Counted from the stretch's first letter, positions 14,807 through 25,167 are shown. The stretch is 64,000 bases of DNA from Luteimonas rhizosphaerae (GCF_002849595.1 NZ_NRQR01000013.1:124001-188000), one strand, 5' to 3'. The notes: a model not told the origin generated them from the sequence alone. Numbers and translations are program-made.

Positions 14807-14883
14807 TGGTCGGGGTAGCCGGATTTGAACCGACGACCACTTGTCCCCCAGACAAGTGCGCTACCAGGCTGCGCTATACCCCG
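14807..14883 (-). tRNA. tRNA-Pro (GGG)
   Basis: 77 nt with encoded CCA. The acceptor CGGGGTA pairs with TACCCCG. The D arm is GCGCAGCCTGGTAGCGC. The anticodon stem CTTGT/ACAAG encloses CTGGGGG, giving anticodon GGG. The T arm has GTTCAAATC. Confidence 0.98.
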
Positions 14884-14894
14884 GAAAGATCGGA

Positions 14895-14900
14895 ATTATA
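14895..14900 (-). promoter_or_regulatory. -10 box of tRNA-Pro
   Basis: A perfect TATAAT on the minus strand ends 11 bp before the tRNA 5' end. No good -35 is found at 16-18 bp. It sits between the merR stop and the tRNA, so the tRNA probably has its own promoter. Confidence 0.6.
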
Positions 14901-14932
14901 CCGGTCGGCGGGGAATTCCCCTAGCGTTCCGG

Positions 14933-15289
14933 TCAACGCTTGAGCAGTTGCAGGACGTCTTCGAGCTCCATGCGCACCTGGCGCACGATCTGGTTGCTGA
15001 GCGCGGATTCCTGCTTCGCGCCTTCGCCCTCGAGACGCAGCCGCGCGCCGCCGATGGTGTACCCCTGCTCGTACAGCAGGCCGCGGATCTGACGCACCAT
15101 CAGCACGTCGTGGCGCTGGTAGTAGCGCCGGTTGCCGCGACGCTTGACCGGCTCGAGGCTCGGGAATTCGGTCTCCCAGTAGCGCAGCACGTGCGGCTTG
15201 ACGTCGCAGAGCTCGCTGACCTCGCCGATCGTGAAGTAGCGCTTCGCCGGGATCGGCGGCAGTTCGCGGTTGCTGCCCGGATCAAGCAT
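14933..15289 (-). CDS. MerR-family transcriptional regulator
   Basis: 118 residues. The winged-helix N-terminus is typical: [28 protein letters not shown] at residues 16-43, then the recognition/wing segment [30 protein letters not shown] short helical C-terminus follows and there are no effector-binding cysteines. This protein regularly sits directly after ihfA in gammaproteobacteria. Its target is unknown. The ATG (15289) lies inside the end of ihfA, an 8-bp overlap, so translation is probably coupled to ihfA. Confidence 0.9.
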   Translation of the reverse strand: MLDPGSNRELPPIPAKRYFTIGEVSELCDVKPHVLRYWETEFPSLEPVKRRGNRRYYQRHDVLMVRQIRGLLYEQGYTIGGARLRLEGEGAKQESALSNQIVRQVRMELEDVLQLLKR

Positions 15290-15599
15290 GGACCGCTCCG
15301 GCGTGGCCGGTGCCGGTGTAGGCCTCGACGCGTTCCTTCAGTTTCTGGCCGGGGCGGAACGTCACCACCGTGCGCGCGGAAATCGGAATCTCTTCGCCGG
15401 TCTTCGGATTGCGGCCCGGACGCTCGTTCTTGCGGCGCAGATCGAAGTTGCCGAACCCCGACAGCTTCACCTGGCGGCCGTTCTGCAGCGCCTCGCGAAG
15501 CACGTCGAAGAAGGCATCGACGAACTCCTTCGCTTCGCGCTTGTTGAGACCGACTTCCTCGTAGAGCTTCTCGGCCATGTCCGCCTTGGTCAACGCCAT
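15282..15599 (-). CDS. ihfA: Integration host factor alpha subunit
   Basis: 105 residues. Nucleoid protein that, with IhfB, bends DNA by more than 160 degrees at specific sites. The family signature is [20 protein letters not shown] (residues 48-67), with the intercalating Pro at RPGRNP and the C-terminal [17 protein letters not shown]. The N-terminal [31 protein letters not shown] is IhfA-specific rather than HU-like. It is last but one in the thrS-infC-rpmI-rplT-pheS-pheT-ihfA-merR series and starts 18 bp after the pheT stop. Confidence 0.97.
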   Translation of the reverse strand: MALTKADMAEKLYEEVGLNKREAKEFVDAFFDVLREALQNGRQVKLSGFGNFDLRRKNERPGRNPKTGEEIPISARTVVTFRPGQKLKERVEAYTGTGHAGAVHA

Positions 15600-15617
15600 C
15601 CTGATTCCCCTGTGACC

Positions 15618-17993
15618 TCAGCTTCGGATCTTCGCGCCGTGTTCGCGCTCAAGCGCGGCCATCACATCGGCGACCCCCGCATCCACATCGCGGTCGGTCA
15701 GAGTGCGGGAAGTTTCCTGCAGAATCAAGCCCATGGCGAGACTCCTGAAGCCGGATTCGACCCCCTGTCCGGCGTAACGGTCGAACAGACGGACGTCGGC
15801 CAGCAAGGGGCCGGCGGCGGCACGGATGGTCGCGTCGAGCGCGCTCCAGCCGGTCTGCTCGGACACCACGACCGCCAGATCGCGCCGCACCGACGGGAAT
15901 TTGGACAGCGCGCGTACGCGTGGCAGCGCGCGGGTGCGCAATGCGGCGGCGTCGACTTCGAATGCGAGTACCGGCACGTTGATGTCCAGCGTGCGCAGCA
16001 GGCGCGGATGCAGCTCGCCGAGCCAGCCCACGCGCACGCCGTCGCGCAGCACGTCGGCCGAGCGGCCCGGATGTCCGTGCGCCACGGTCGAGCGTGCGAA
16101 CGTCAGCGTCGCGCCCGACAGCGCCGCGAGGCTTTCCAGATCGCCCTTGAGGTCGAAATAGTCCGCGGGCCGCGAGGCGTCGCCCCATTGCTCACCGCCA
16201 CTGTCGCCGACGATCGCCGAAGCGATGCGCAGGGTTTCCTGCGGTGCGTCGCCGGACGCGGTCGGCGCCGTGAAGACCTTGCCCAGCTCGAACAGGCGCA
16301 CGCGCGACTGCTGGCGCGCGACGTTGCGCGACAGCGCATCGACCAAACCGGGCAGCAGCGCGGTGCGCATGACGCCCAACTCGGCGCTCAGCGGATTGGC
16401 CAGCGGCACACTGCCGGCATCGAGCTGCCAGGCCGCCAGCAGCGACGCATCGACGAAGGCGTAGTTGATGGTTTCCAGCTGGTCGCGCGCGACCAGGTGG
16501 CGACGCAGGTCCGGCTCCGTGACCTCGGTTTCGCTCGGCGCGGCGATGCGCGTCGCGCCACCGGGCAGCGTGGTCGGCACACGGTCGTAGCCGTGGATGC
16601 GCACGACCTCTTCGATCAGGTCCTCCTCGATCGCCAGATCGAAACGCCGCGTCGGCGCGGTGACCTGCCAGCCCTCGCCATCGGCGGCGACGTCCAGCCC
16701 CAGCGCGCGCAGGATGCGTTCGATCTCGGCGTCTTCGACCGTCAGCCCGAGCACGCGTGCCAGGCGCGCGCGACGCAGCGCGATCGTGCGCGGCCGGGCG
16801 AGATGCGCGTCGAGTTCCGCGGCGGTGACCGGGCCCGCCGCGCCGCCGGCGACGTCGAGAATCAGGCGGGTCGCGTACTCGAGGGCGGTCCGCGGCAGTT
16901 CCGGATCCACGCCACGCTCGAAGCGGTGCGCGGCGTCGGTGTGCAGGCCGAGGCGACGGCTGCGACCGATGATCACGTCCGGCGCGAAATGCGCGGATTC
17001 GAGGAACACGTTGCGGGTGCCGTCGGTCACGCGCGTGTCGAAACCGCCCATGACACCCGCCAGCGCGACGACGCGATCCGCGTCCGTGATCGCGAGAAAC
17101 TGTTCGTCAAGCGTCGCATCGCGACCGTCGAGCAGCGTGAGCATCTCGCCCTTGCGCGCGCGGCGCACGCCGACCGGGCCTGACAGCAGGTCGCGATCGA
17201 AGGCGTGCATCGGCTGGCCGAGCTCCAGCATCACGTACTGGGTGACGTCGACGAGGAAGCTGACCGGACGGATGCCGCTGCGACGCAGGCGCTCCGCTAT
17301 CCACACCGGCGTCGGGCACGTCGCATCGACGCCTTCGATGACGCGGCCGAGATAGCGCGGCGCATCGGCGCCGGCGTCGAGCACGACCTGCAGCGCGGCC
17401 TCCGACGTCGCCGGCACGGCCGGCGCCTCGAGCGGAACCACTTCGCTGCCGCAGGCGGCGGCGACGTCGAACGCGATGCCGCGGATGCCGAAGCAGTCGG
17501 CCCGGTTCGGCGTCAGCTTCAGTTCGATGGCCGCGTCGGGCAGTCCGAGATAGTCGGCCAGCGGCGTGCCGACCGGTGCGTCGTCGGGCAGCTCGAGCAG
17601 GCCCGACGCATCGGCGTCGATGCCGAGCTCCTTGGCAGAGCACAACATGCCGTTGGAATCGACGCCGCGGAGTTTGGCGGCCCGGATGGTCAGCGTGCCG
17701 ACGGTGGTGCCGATCGTCGCCAGCGGCGCGACCAGACCCGGGCGCGCATTCGGCGCACCGCAGACGATCTGCAGCGTGCGGCCGCCGGCATCGACCTGGC
17801 AGACCTGCAGCCGGTCGGCTTCGGGATGCTTCTCGGCCGAGACGATGCGCGCGACGACGACACCAGCGAGGGCGTCGCCCAGCGGCGTGATCTCCTCGAC
17901 CTCCAGGCCGATCGCGGTCAGCGTCGCCGCCAGTTCGTCGCGGGTGGCATCGGTCTTGACGTGCTGGCGCAGCCAGTTCTCGGAAAATTTCAT
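15618..17993 (-). CDS. pheT: Phenylalanyl-tRNA synthetase beta subunit
   Basis: 791 residues. Forms the (alpha-beta)2 PheRS with PheS and carries editing and tRNA-binding functions. Domains in order: the start MKFSENWLRQHV (ATG 17993, 10 codons inside the longest frame); an EMAP-like tRNA-binding domain at about 40-150 (VVVARIVSAEKHPEADRLQVC, then IVCGAPNARPGLVAPL); a B3/B4 editing domain containing GIRPVSFLVDVTQYVMLELGQPMHAFD near 245-275; B5; a catalytic-like core; and a C-terminal FDX-ACB domain (LSKFPSVRRDLAVVVSEQ, then RSLAMGLILQETSRTLTDRDV). Full length. Confidence 0.97.
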   Translation of the reverse strand: MKFSENWLRQHVKTDATRDELAATLTAIGLEVEEITPLGDALAGVVVARIVSAEKHPEADRLQVCQVDAGGRTLQIVCGAPNARPGLVAPLATIGTTVGTLTIRAAKLRGVDSNGMLCSAKELGIDADASGLLELPDDAPVGTPLADYLGLPDAAIELKLTPNRADCFGIRGIAFDVAAACGSEVVPLEAPAVPATSEAALQVVLDAGADAPRYLGRVIEGVDATCPTPVWIAERLRRSGIRPVSFLVDVTQYVMLELGQPMHAFDRDLLSGPVGVRRARKGEMLTLLDGRDATLDEQFLAITDADRVVALAGVMGGFDTRVTDGTRNVFLESAHFAPDVIIGRSRRLGLHTDAAHRFERGVDPELPRTALEYATRLILDVAGGAAGPVTAAELDAHLARPRTIALRRARLARVLGLTVEDAEIERILRALGLDVAADGEGWQVTAPTRRFDLAIEEDLIEEVVRIHGYDRVPTTLPGGATRIAAPSETEVTEPDLRRHLVARDQLETINYAFVDASLLAAWQLDAGSVPLANPLSAELGVMRTALLPGLVDALSRNVARQQSRVRLFELGKVFTAPTASGDAPQETLRIASAIVGDSGGEQWGDASRPADYFDLKGDLESLAALSGATLTFARSTVAHGHPGRSADVLRDGVRVGWLGELHPRLLRTLDINVPVLAFEVDAAALRTRALPRVRALSKFPSVRRDLAVVVSEQTGWSALDATIRAAAGPLLADVRLFDRYAGQGVESGFRSLAMGLILQETSRTLTDRDVDAGVADVMAALEREHGAKIRS

Positions 17994-18081
17994 GGCGTTC
18001 TCGTGGAATCGTCGTCCCGGCATGGCGGGACCTGGTCGCGACGGATGACGCGGAGTTGACGCAGGCGCGGCGCGCCCGCGG

Positions 18082-19083
<1,002 letters not shown>

Positions 19084-19159
19084 TCAGGACCCGTGATGCA
19101 TGGCGACAGGGCGCCGGATTGCGGTGCTGGCGGCGACATGCGACGCCACAAACAACAAT

Positions 19160-19227
19160 GGGGAAGGACTCGCGCCCTTCCCCATGTCTGGGACTACTCC
19201 TGGCAGGCCCGCACGGGGACGTGCGGG
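19160..19227 (-). promoter_or_regulatory. Two hairpins in the rplT-pheS spacer
   Basis: Reading the minus strand after the rplT stop, CCCGCAC...GTGCGGG (19227-19208) is followed by GGGGAAGG...CCTTCCCC (19183-19160) and then ATTGTTGTTTGTG. The second stem plus its T-rich tail could be a weak terminator or attenuating step between ribosomal protein and synthetase genes. No leader peptide with Phe codons is present. Confidence 0.45.
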
Positions 19228-19246
19228 ACCGTGCCGGACGACGGCA

Positions 19247-19606
19247 TCAGGCCGCCAGCGCGTCCTTCGCCTTCTCGGCGAGCGCGGTAAACCCGGCTGC
19301 GTCGTGCACGGCGATGTCGGCCAGCACCTTGCGGTCCAGGGTGATGCCGGACTTCAGCAGACCGTTCATGAAACGGCTGTAGCTGATGCCGTTCAGACGG
19401 GCTGCCGCATTGATGCGCGCGATCCACAGGGTGCGGAAATTGCGCTTCTTCTGTTTGCGACCGATGTACGCGTACTGCTCGTCCTTGAGGACGGCCTGCT
19501 TGGCGACGCGGAAGACCTTGCGGCGGGCGTTGTAATAGCCCTTCGCGCGGCCGAGAACCTTCTTATGACGACGGCGTGCCTGCACACCACGTTTGACTCG
19601 TGCCAT
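19247..19606 (-). CDS. rplT: 50S ribosomal protein L20
   Basis: 119 residues. Starts [20 protein letters not shown], the typical basic N-terminal extension that threads into 23S rRNA. It then continues with [40 protein letters not shown] and a globular end ([22 protein letters not shown]). L20 is needed for early 50S assembly and in several bacteria represses its own operon by binding the leader mRNA. It starts 10 bp after rpmI. Confidence 0.98.
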   Translation of the reverse strand: MARVKRGVQARRRHKKVLGRAKGYYNARRKVFRVAKQAVLKDEQYAYIGRKQKKRNFRTLWIARINAAARLNGISYSRFMNGLLKSGITLDRKVLADIAVHDAAGFTALAEKAKDALAA

Positions 19607-19616
19607 TGTTCAGTCC

Positions 19617-19814
19617 TCAGAGATACGGAAGCATACGATCGAGACGGCCGCTGTCTGCGGCGCGAATGATATTCGTCTGCCGGAGACCGCGCTTCCGCTT
19701 GGTCGTCTTCTTCGTGAGGATGTGGCTGCGGTTGGCGTGGCCTGCCTTGTACTTGCCGGAAGCGGTCTTCCGGAAGCGCTTGGCCGCGCCCCGATGCGTC
19801 TTGATCTTGGGCAT
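19617..19814 (-). CDS. rpmI: 50S ribosomal protein L35
   Basis: 65 residues from ATG 19814: [20 protein letters not shown], the canonical N-terminus, followed by [22 protein letters not shown] and ending RMLPYL. Small, very basic ribosomal protein of the large subunit. The longest open frame extends 70 codons upstream, but that part is leader sequence. It is cotranscribed with rplT. Confidence 0.98.
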   Translation of the reverse strand: MPKIKTHRGAAKRFRKTASGKYKAGHANRSHILTKKTTKRKRGLRQTNIIRAADSGRLDRMLPYL

Positions 19815-20112
19815 TGCGATTGTCCTTTTAGGTCTCTTTTGACTGGCCCGGGCGCCATCTTCCGGATTCCGCGACGGTGTCGCGAGCTCCCGATGGACTT
19901 TCCATCCTGCCCCTGCCGGCTTTAAGCCTTTGATCTCCAACGAGATCAAGGCGGGTCCTGGGTACAACTCGATTCCCCGGCGAACCGGGCCGCGCATTAT
20001 GCCGGGCTTGGGTTTCGCTTGCAAATCATTGGCTTGGATGCCGCGACCGCGGGGTCGCGAACATCAATCCCTGAGCAGCGAACGCAAGCCGCGTGGGCTC
20101 CCTGACCAAATG
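19815..20112 (-). promoter_or_regulatory. rpmI-rplT leader region
   Basis: This gene-free stretch lies between the infC terminator and rpmI. In many bacteria it carries a promoter and the L20-binding leader that controls rpmI-rplT. I see GC-rich segments able to pair (for example around 19845 and 19975) but cannot define an L20 site by eye. Nothing codes here. Confidence 0.35.
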
Positions 20113-20137
20113 AAAAAAGCGCGCCGGAGCGCGCTTT
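20113..20137 (-). terminator. Intrinsic terminator after infC
   Basis: On the minus strand AAAGCGCGC-TCCG-GCGCGCTTT (9-bp stem) leads into TTTTTTCA. It lies 35 bp after the infC stop and separates thrS-infC from rpmI-rplT, perhaps partially. Confidence 0.85.
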
Positions 20138-20171
20138 CCTCAGATCCGATCGCCGCAGACGCGGCGCCGGG

Positions 20172-20693
20172 TCACTTCTTCTTCGGCGCGATCATCATGA
20201 CCATCTGCCGGCCTTCGAGGCGCGGACGCGACTCGATGACGATGTCCTCGCCCAGGTCGGCCTCGATGCGGGCGGCCATCTCGCGACCCAGCTCCTGGTG
20301 GCTCATCTCACGGCCACGGAAGCGGATGTTGACCTTGATCTTGTCGCCTTCTTCCAGGAATCCGCGCATCTTGCGCAGCTTGATCTGGTAGTCGCCCTCG
20401 TCGGTCACCGGGCGGAACTTGAGTTCCTTGATTTCGACCTGCTTGGTCTTCTTCTTGGCCTCGTTCGCCTTCTTCTGCGACTCGAAACGGAACTTGCCGA
20501 AGTCCATGATCTTGCAGACCGGCGGATCCGCGTTCGGCTGGATCTCGACGAGGTCGAGACCTTCTTCCTCGGCGGCCTTGAGCGCGTCTTCGCGCGACAG
20601 GACGCCGATCATTTCTCCGTCGGAACCAATGACACGCACCCGCGGTACGCGGATGTCCTGGTTGCGCCGATTCTGCTTGTCAGGGGTGCTAAT
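20172..20693 (-). CDS. infC: Translation initiation factor IF-3 (AUU start)
   Basis: 173 residues. IF3 binds the 30S subunit and discriminates against non-canonical start codons. The N-domain has [20 protein letters not shown] and [23 protein letters not shown]; a Lys-rich linker ([19 protein letters not shown]) and the C-domain ([24 protein letters not shown]) follow. I place the start at ATT 20693 ([12 protein letters not shown]) because GGAG lies 8 bp upstream. The in-frame ATG at 20717 would put that GGAG inside the coding region. An AUU start is the known device by which IF3 represses its own synthesis. Confidence 0.95.
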   Translation of the reverse strand: MSTPDKQNRRNQDIRVPRVRVIGSDGEMIGVLSREDALKAAEEEGLDLVEIQPNADPPVCKIMDFGKFRFESQKKANEAKKKTKQVEIKELKFRPVTDEGDYQIKLRKMRGFLEEGDKIKVNIRFRGREMSHQELGREMAARIEADLGEDIVIESRPRLEGRQMVMMIAPKKK

Positions 20694-20744
20694 ACTGCAA
20701 TCTCCGAAATGAAACATACCGCCGGTTCGTCAACCAACGGGGCG

Positions 20745-20776
20745 ACCGGCGCGATCCATGATGGACCCGCGCCGGT
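20745..20776 (-). promoter_or_regulatory. Long hairpin between thrS and infC
   Basis: ACCGGCGCG and CGCGCCGGT (9 bp) enclose a further TCCAT/ATGGA stem, giving a long imperfect hairpin just after the thrS stop (20784) and about 50 bp before the infC ribosome site. There is no T tract. Candidate RNA-processing or stability element in the thrS-infC message. Confidence 0.45.
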
Positions 20777-20783
20777 GAAGGAC

Positions 20784-22657
20784 TCATGCTGGAGCGTGTT
20801 CGGCGCGAAGGCGCGAAACGAAGGCGTCGATCGGCATCGTACCCAGATCTTCCCCGGACCGCGTCCGAACGGCGATGGCGCCGGTTTCCTTCTCGCGGTC
20901 CCCGACCACGATCAGATACGGCACCCGCTGCAGCGTGTGCTCGCGGATCTTATAGCCGATCTTCTCGTTCCGCAAATCGGCCTCGATCCGGACCCCTTGA
21001 TTTGCAAGGGATTTCCGAACGTCCTCGACGAAATCGGCCTGCGCGTCGGTGATATTCATCACCACCGCCTGCACCGGCGACAGCCAGGCCGGGAACGCAC
21101 CGGCGTGATGTTCGATCAGGATGCCGATGAAACGCTCCATCGAACCGACGATCGCGCGGTGCAGCATCACCGGCACCTGCTTCTGGCTGTGCTCGTCGAC
21201 GTACTCGGCGCCGAGGCGGCCGGGCATCATGAAATCGACCTGCATCGTGCCGAGCTGCCAGGTGCGGCCGATCGCGTCCTTCAGGTGGTACTCGATCTTC
21301 GGGCCGTAGAACGCGCCCTCGCCCGGGAGCTCTTCCCAGGCGACGCCGCAGGCCGACAGCGCATTGCGCAGCGCGGCTTCGGCCTTGTCCCACGTGGCGT
21401 CATCGCCGAGACGCGACTCGGGACGCAACGCGATCTTGATGTTGATGTCCTCGAAACCGAAGTGTGTGTACACCGCCAGCGCCTGCTGGTGGAACGCGGT
21501 GACTTCGGATTCGATCTGCGATTCGGTGCAGAACACGTGACCGTCGTCCTGGGTGAAACCGCGCACGCGCAGGATGCCGTGCAGCGCGCCCGAGGGCTCG
21601 TTGCGATGGCAGCTGCCGAACTCGCCGTAGCGGATCGGCAGGTCGCGGTAGCTGTGCAGGCCCTGGTTGAAGATCTGCACGTGGCCCGGGCAGTTCATCG
21701 GCTTGACCGCGTACGTGCGCTTCTCCGACTCGGTGAAGAACATGTTGTCCTTGTAGTTGTCCCAGTGGCCGGACTTCTGCCACAGCGACACGTCGAGGAT
21801 CTGCGGGCAGCGCACTTCGCCGTAGCCGCTGTCGCGGTAGACGCCGCGCATGTGCTGCTCGACGACCTGCCACAGCGCCCAGCCCTTCGGGTGCCAGAAC
21901 ACCAGACCGGGCGCTTCTTCCTGCAGGTGGAAGAGTTCCTGCTGCTTGCCGATGCGGCGGTGGTCGCGCTTCTCGGCTTCCTCGATGCGCTGGATGTAGG
22001 CCTTGAGCTGTTTCGAATCCGCCCACGCGGTGCCGTAGATGCGCTGCAGCTGCTCGTTCTTGGAATCGCCGCGCCAGTACGCACCGGAGATGCGCGTGAG
22101 CTTAAACGCCTTGAGGAAGCGCGTGTTCGGCACGTGCGGGCCGCGGCACATGTCGACGTATTCCTGATGGTGGTACAGGCCCATCTCGGTGATGTCGGCC
22201 GGCATGTCGTCGACGAGGCGCAGCTTGTAGTCCTCGCCGCGGGCCTTGAACGTCTCGATGACCTCGGCGCGCGGCGTCATCTTCTTGATGACGTCGTATT
22301 CGGTGTCGATGAGTTCGACCATGCGCGCTTCGATCGCGGCCATGTCGTCGGGCGTGAACGGGCGCTCGCTATAGATGTCGTAGTAGAAGCCGTCGTCGAT
22401 GACCGGGCCGATCACCATCTTCGCGTCCGGGTAGAGCTGCTTCACTGCATGACCGACGAGATGCCATCTTTCGGCGTGAGGATCTGCAGCGTCGCGTCGT
22501 GGTCGATGACGTCGGACGCGTCGACCTGGCGGCCGTCGACCTTGCCGGCGACGGTGGCCTTGGCCAGACCGGGGCCGATCGACTGGGCGACCTCGAGGAC
22601 GGAAACGGGCTGTTCGAATTCGCGGCGGCTGCCGTCGGGGAGCGTGATCGTGATCAT
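20784..22657 (-). pseudogene. thrS: Threonyl-tRNA synthetase, frameshifted by a small internal deletion
   Basis: Residues 1-64 (ATG 22657) form the TGS domain [20 protein letters not shown] to ILTPKD. After about 22466 the reading frame changes and the protein resumes at [20 protein letters not shown]. By comparison with E. coli ThrS about 12 residues (the EEGLEIIRHSCA region) are replaced by two bases, so roughly 34 bp are missing, including the first His of the HxxxH editing motif. The first frame stops at 22442. All else is intact: [61 protein letters not shown] and the C-terminal anticodon-binding domain. Since thrS is essential, a sequence error is likely unless another copy exists. Confidence 0.9.
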
Positions 22658-22712
22658 GGCGGAGTCTGGCGTGGTGGCCGGTCGGACCGGCGGTGCGGAA
22701 GAAGGCGGCAAC

Positions 22713-22735
22713 AAAAAGGCGCCGCGAGGGCGCCT
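22713..22735 (-). terminator. thrS leader attenuator (intrinsic terminator)
   Basis: On the minus strand AGGCGCC-CTCGC-GGCGCCT (perfect 7-bp stem, 5-nt loop) is followed by TTTTT and lies 55 bp upstream of the thrS ATG, in the thrS direction. No gene ends upstream on this strand, so it is a leader terminator and not the end of another operon. It follows a Thr-codon leader peptide by 21 bp. Confidence 0.75.
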
Positions 22736-22756
22736 GCTGGGCACACCCGGGAACGG

Positions 22757-22783
22757 TCAGCGATGGGCGGTGGTAGTGCTCAT
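22757..22783 (-). CDS. thrS leader peptide (MSTTTAHR)
   Basis: An 8-codon frame, ATG AGC ACT ACC ACC GCC CAT CGC TGA, with three consecutive threonine codons, sits between the thrS -10 box and the leader terminator. It is the layout of amino-acid attenuators: ribosome stalling at Thr codons when charged tRNA-Thr is scarce would favour an antiterminator. Hand pairing supports this: leader GCAC..CC (22779-22772) with GG..GTGC of GGGTGTGC (22748-22741); GGGTGT (22748-22743) with GCGCCC (22733-22728); and GCGCCC is part of the terminator stem. No strong Shine-Dalgarno is seen upstream. Function is inference. Confidence 0.6.
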   Translation of the reverse strand: MSTTTAHR

Positions 22784-22842
22784 GTCGCACGCGCGGCCGG
22801 CGTGATCGCGGGCCACCTGTTCCTGCTGGATCGGAGCGCCCG

Positions 22843-22848
22843 ATTCTA
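22843..22848 (-). promoter_or_regulatory. thrS: Candidate -10 box of thrS
   Basis: TAGAAT on the minus strand, 60 bp upstream of the leader peptide ATG. No clear -35. The start site would fall near 22836, giving a leader of about 180 nt before the thrS ATG. Confidence 0.4.
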
Positions 22849-22930
22849 GCCGAGAAAGCACCGCGTCGCGCCCGCAGGCGGCCCGGCGGATTGGTGGCGG
22901 AGGATTGCAGCCGGCGACGGCGGAGCGCAA

Positions 22931-22949
22931 AATGATAATCACTCCTATT
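22931..22949 (+). promoter_or_regulatory. Fur box upstream of the siderophore receptor gene
   Basis: AATGATAATCACTCCTATT closely resembles the 19-bp Fur consensus, with an intact ATGATAATCA half and a degenerate right half. It is the most AT-rich stretch of the region, 72 bp before the receptor ATG. Iron-repressed transcription of the downstream genes is expected. Confidence 0.7.
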
Positions 22950-23021
22950 CGCATCGATTGCGCTGGCGCTCCCGCTGCCGCGTCCCTGCGCCACGTCACC
23001 CGCACACTCGAGACGCTTCCG

Positions 23022-25145
23022 ATGCACGCTGCCCACCGCCCCGTCGGCGCCCCCCGCCCCCTCGTCACCGCACTGCGTCTGGCGCTGCTGCTGGCGCTGC
23101 CCGTCAGCGCCCAGGCGCTCGCCCAGTCCGCGCCGACCGCCGACGCCCGCACGCTCGATGCGATCGAGGTCACCGCGCCGATCGCCCGCGACAGCGGCAC
23201 CGCGACCAAGACCGATACGCCGATCCTCGAAATCCCGCAGTCGGTCTCGGTCATCACCGACCGGCAGATCCGCGACCGCGGCCTGCACGGCGTCGAAGAG
23301 GCCGTGTGGTTCACCGCCGGCGCGCAGGGCGGCGGCTACGGCCCCGACACGCGCAGCGACTGGCTGCTGGTGCGCGGCTTCACCCCGGCCCGCTATCTCG
23401 ACGGTCTGGCGCTGCCACTGGGGTCGGGCACCGGCATCACCCGGATCGAGCCCTTCGGCCTGGAGCGCATCGAAGTCCTCAAGGGGCCGGCATCGGTCAA
23501 CTACGGCGCGATGCCGCCCGGCGGCCTCGTCAACTACGTCAGCAAGCGTCCGACGGCGACGCCGCTGCGCGAGGTCGAGCTGCAGCTCGGCAGCCACGAC
23601 CTGCGCCAGCTCACCGGGGATGTCGGCGGCCCGCTCGGCGACAGCGGCACGCTGTCGTACCGCCTGACCGGCCTGGCGCGCAACAGCGACAGCGACGTCG
23701 ATTTCATCCACGACGACCGGTACTACCTCGCGCCCGCGTTGACCTGGACGCCGGACGACGCCAATACGCTGACCGTGCTCGCACGCTTCCAGAAGGCCGA
23801 CACCAAGGCCGGCGCCGGGTTCCTGCCGGCGGAAGGCACGTTGCTGCCGAACCCGAACGGCAAAATCCGCGCGAGCCTCTACACCGGCGAGCCGAACGCC
23901 AACGACTACGTCAAGACGATGGCGTCGATCGGCTACGACTTCCGCCACGACTTCGGCGGCGGCACCGCGTTCGCGCAGAACGTCCGCTGGGGCGAGAGCG
24001 AAATCGATCCGGCCGTGACCGTCGGCACCTTCGGCCTGCTGGCCGACCAGCGCACGCTGTCGCGCTATCTGTGGTCGACCCGCGAGCAGGAGCGCACGTT
24101 CTCGCTCGACAACAACCTGAGCTGGAACTTCGGCGGCGAACGCGTCGAGCACACCGTGCTGGCCGGGCTCGACTACCGTCGCACCCACAACGACTACGCG
24201 TCGAATTTCGCGTTCACCGCGACCGGTCTCGATGCCTACGCGCCGGTCTACGGCTCGATGCCCGACCTGCGTCCGGACTTCGGGCCCGGCACCGCGTTCA
24301 CCGACCAGACCCAGGACCAGATCGGCCTGTACCTGCAGGACCAGGTCCGCATCGACCGCGTCGTGGTCACGGTCGGCGGTCGCCAGGACTGGGTCGGCAC
24401 CGAGACCAATGGTGCACGCCAGAGCGACGAGCGCTTCTCCGGCCGCGTCGGCGTCAACTACGTATTCGACAACGGCGTCGCGCCCTACGTCGGCTGGTCG
24501 CAGTCGTTCCAGCCGACCGTCGGCACCGACTTCGACGGCAACGCCTTCGTGCCGACCACGGGCCGCCAGGTCGAGGCCGGCCTGAAGTTCCAGCCCGAAG
24601 GCGGCCGCCTGCTGGCGACGCTGGCGGCCTACGAACTCATCCAGACCAACACCCTGACCGTCGATCCCGACAACACCCTGTTCTCGGTGCAGCAGGGCGA
24701 GACCCGCGTGCGCGGCGCCGAACTCGAGGGCCGCTGGAACGTCGGGCGCGGGCTAAGCGTCTACGGCGCCTACGCCTACATCGACTCCGAAGTCACCGAG
24801 AGCACCGATCCCGCGACGCTGGGCAAGGAGATCGCCCTGCAGCCGCGTCAGGCGGCGTCGCTCGGTGGCGACTACACGATCACCACCGGCGCGCTCGCGG
24901 GGTTCGGCATCGGCGCCGGCGTGCGCTACACCGGCGATCACTTCGGCGACGCGCGCAACGACTGGGAAACGCCGGCCTACACCCTGTTCGACGCCTCGCT
25001 GCACTACGACGTGTCCGACTGGCGCTTCCAGCTCAACGCGCAGAACCTGGCCGACCGCGAGTACGTCTCGGTCTGCAATTCGGCCGCCTGGTGCTACTAC
25101 GGTTACGGCCGCACCGTGACCGCGAGCGCGCGACTGCAATGGTGA
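23022..25145 (+). CDS. TonB-dependent siderophore receptor
   Basis: 707 residues from ATG 23022 (MHAAHRPVG). A signal peptide is centred on [15 protein letters not shown]. An upstream ATG at 22932 lies within the Fur box and was rejected. After a TonB-box-like LDAIEVTAP, the plug domain carries [24 protein letters not shown] and the motif [33 protein letters not shown]. The beta-barrel ends in a C-terminal aromatic (SARLQW). This is the FhuA/FecA/FpvA-type class for ferric siderophores; the ligand is unknown. It is followed by DUF3325, DUF3649 and PepSY genes, the usual iron-release partners. Confidence 0.92.
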   Translation: MHAAHRPVGAPRPLVTALRLALLLALPVSAQALAQSAPTADARTLDAIEVTAPIARDSGTATKTDTPILEIPQSVSVITDRQIRDRGLHGVEEAVWFTAGAQGGGYGPDTRSDWLLVRGFTPARYLDGLALPLGSGTGITRIEPFGLERIEVLKGPASVNYGAMPPGGLVNYVSKRPTATPLREVELQLGSHDLRQLTGDVGGPLGDSGTLSYRLTGLARNSDSDVDFIHDDRYYLAPALTWTPDDANTLTVLARFQKADTKAGAGFLPAEGTLLPNPNGKIRASLYTGEPNANDYVKTMASIGYDFRHDFGGGTAFAQNVRWGESEIDPAVTVGTFGLLADQRTLSRYLWSTREQERTFSLDNNLSWNFGGERVEHTVLAGLDYRRTHNDYASNFAFTATGLDAYAPVYGSMPDLRPDFGPGTAFTDQTQDQIGLYLQDQVRIDRVVVTVGGRQDWVGTETNGARQSDERFSGRVGVNYVFDNGVAPYVGWSQSFQPTVGTDFDGNAFVPTTGRQVEAGLKFQPEGGRLLATLAAYELIQTNTLTVDPDNTLFSVQQGETRVRGAELEGRWNVGRGLSVYGAYAYIDSEVTESTDPATLGKEIALQPRQAASLGGDYTITTGALAGFGIGAGVRYTGDHFGDARNDWETPAYTLFDASLHYDVSDWRFQLNAQNLADREYVSVCNSAAWCYYGYGRTVTASARLQW

Positions 25146-25167
25146 CGCGTGCCGGTCGCGCGGGTCG

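Noticed and set aside
22440..22485. Programmed ribosomal frameshifting in thrS
   Set aside because: Not only the frame but about 12 conserved residues are missing, and there is no slippery heptamer or stimulatory stem. A deletion or sequence error explains it better.
20298..22805. An 835-codon plus-strand frame opposite infC and thrS
   Set aside because: It is a shadow of the two minus-strand genes, without ribosome site or recognisable protein sequence.
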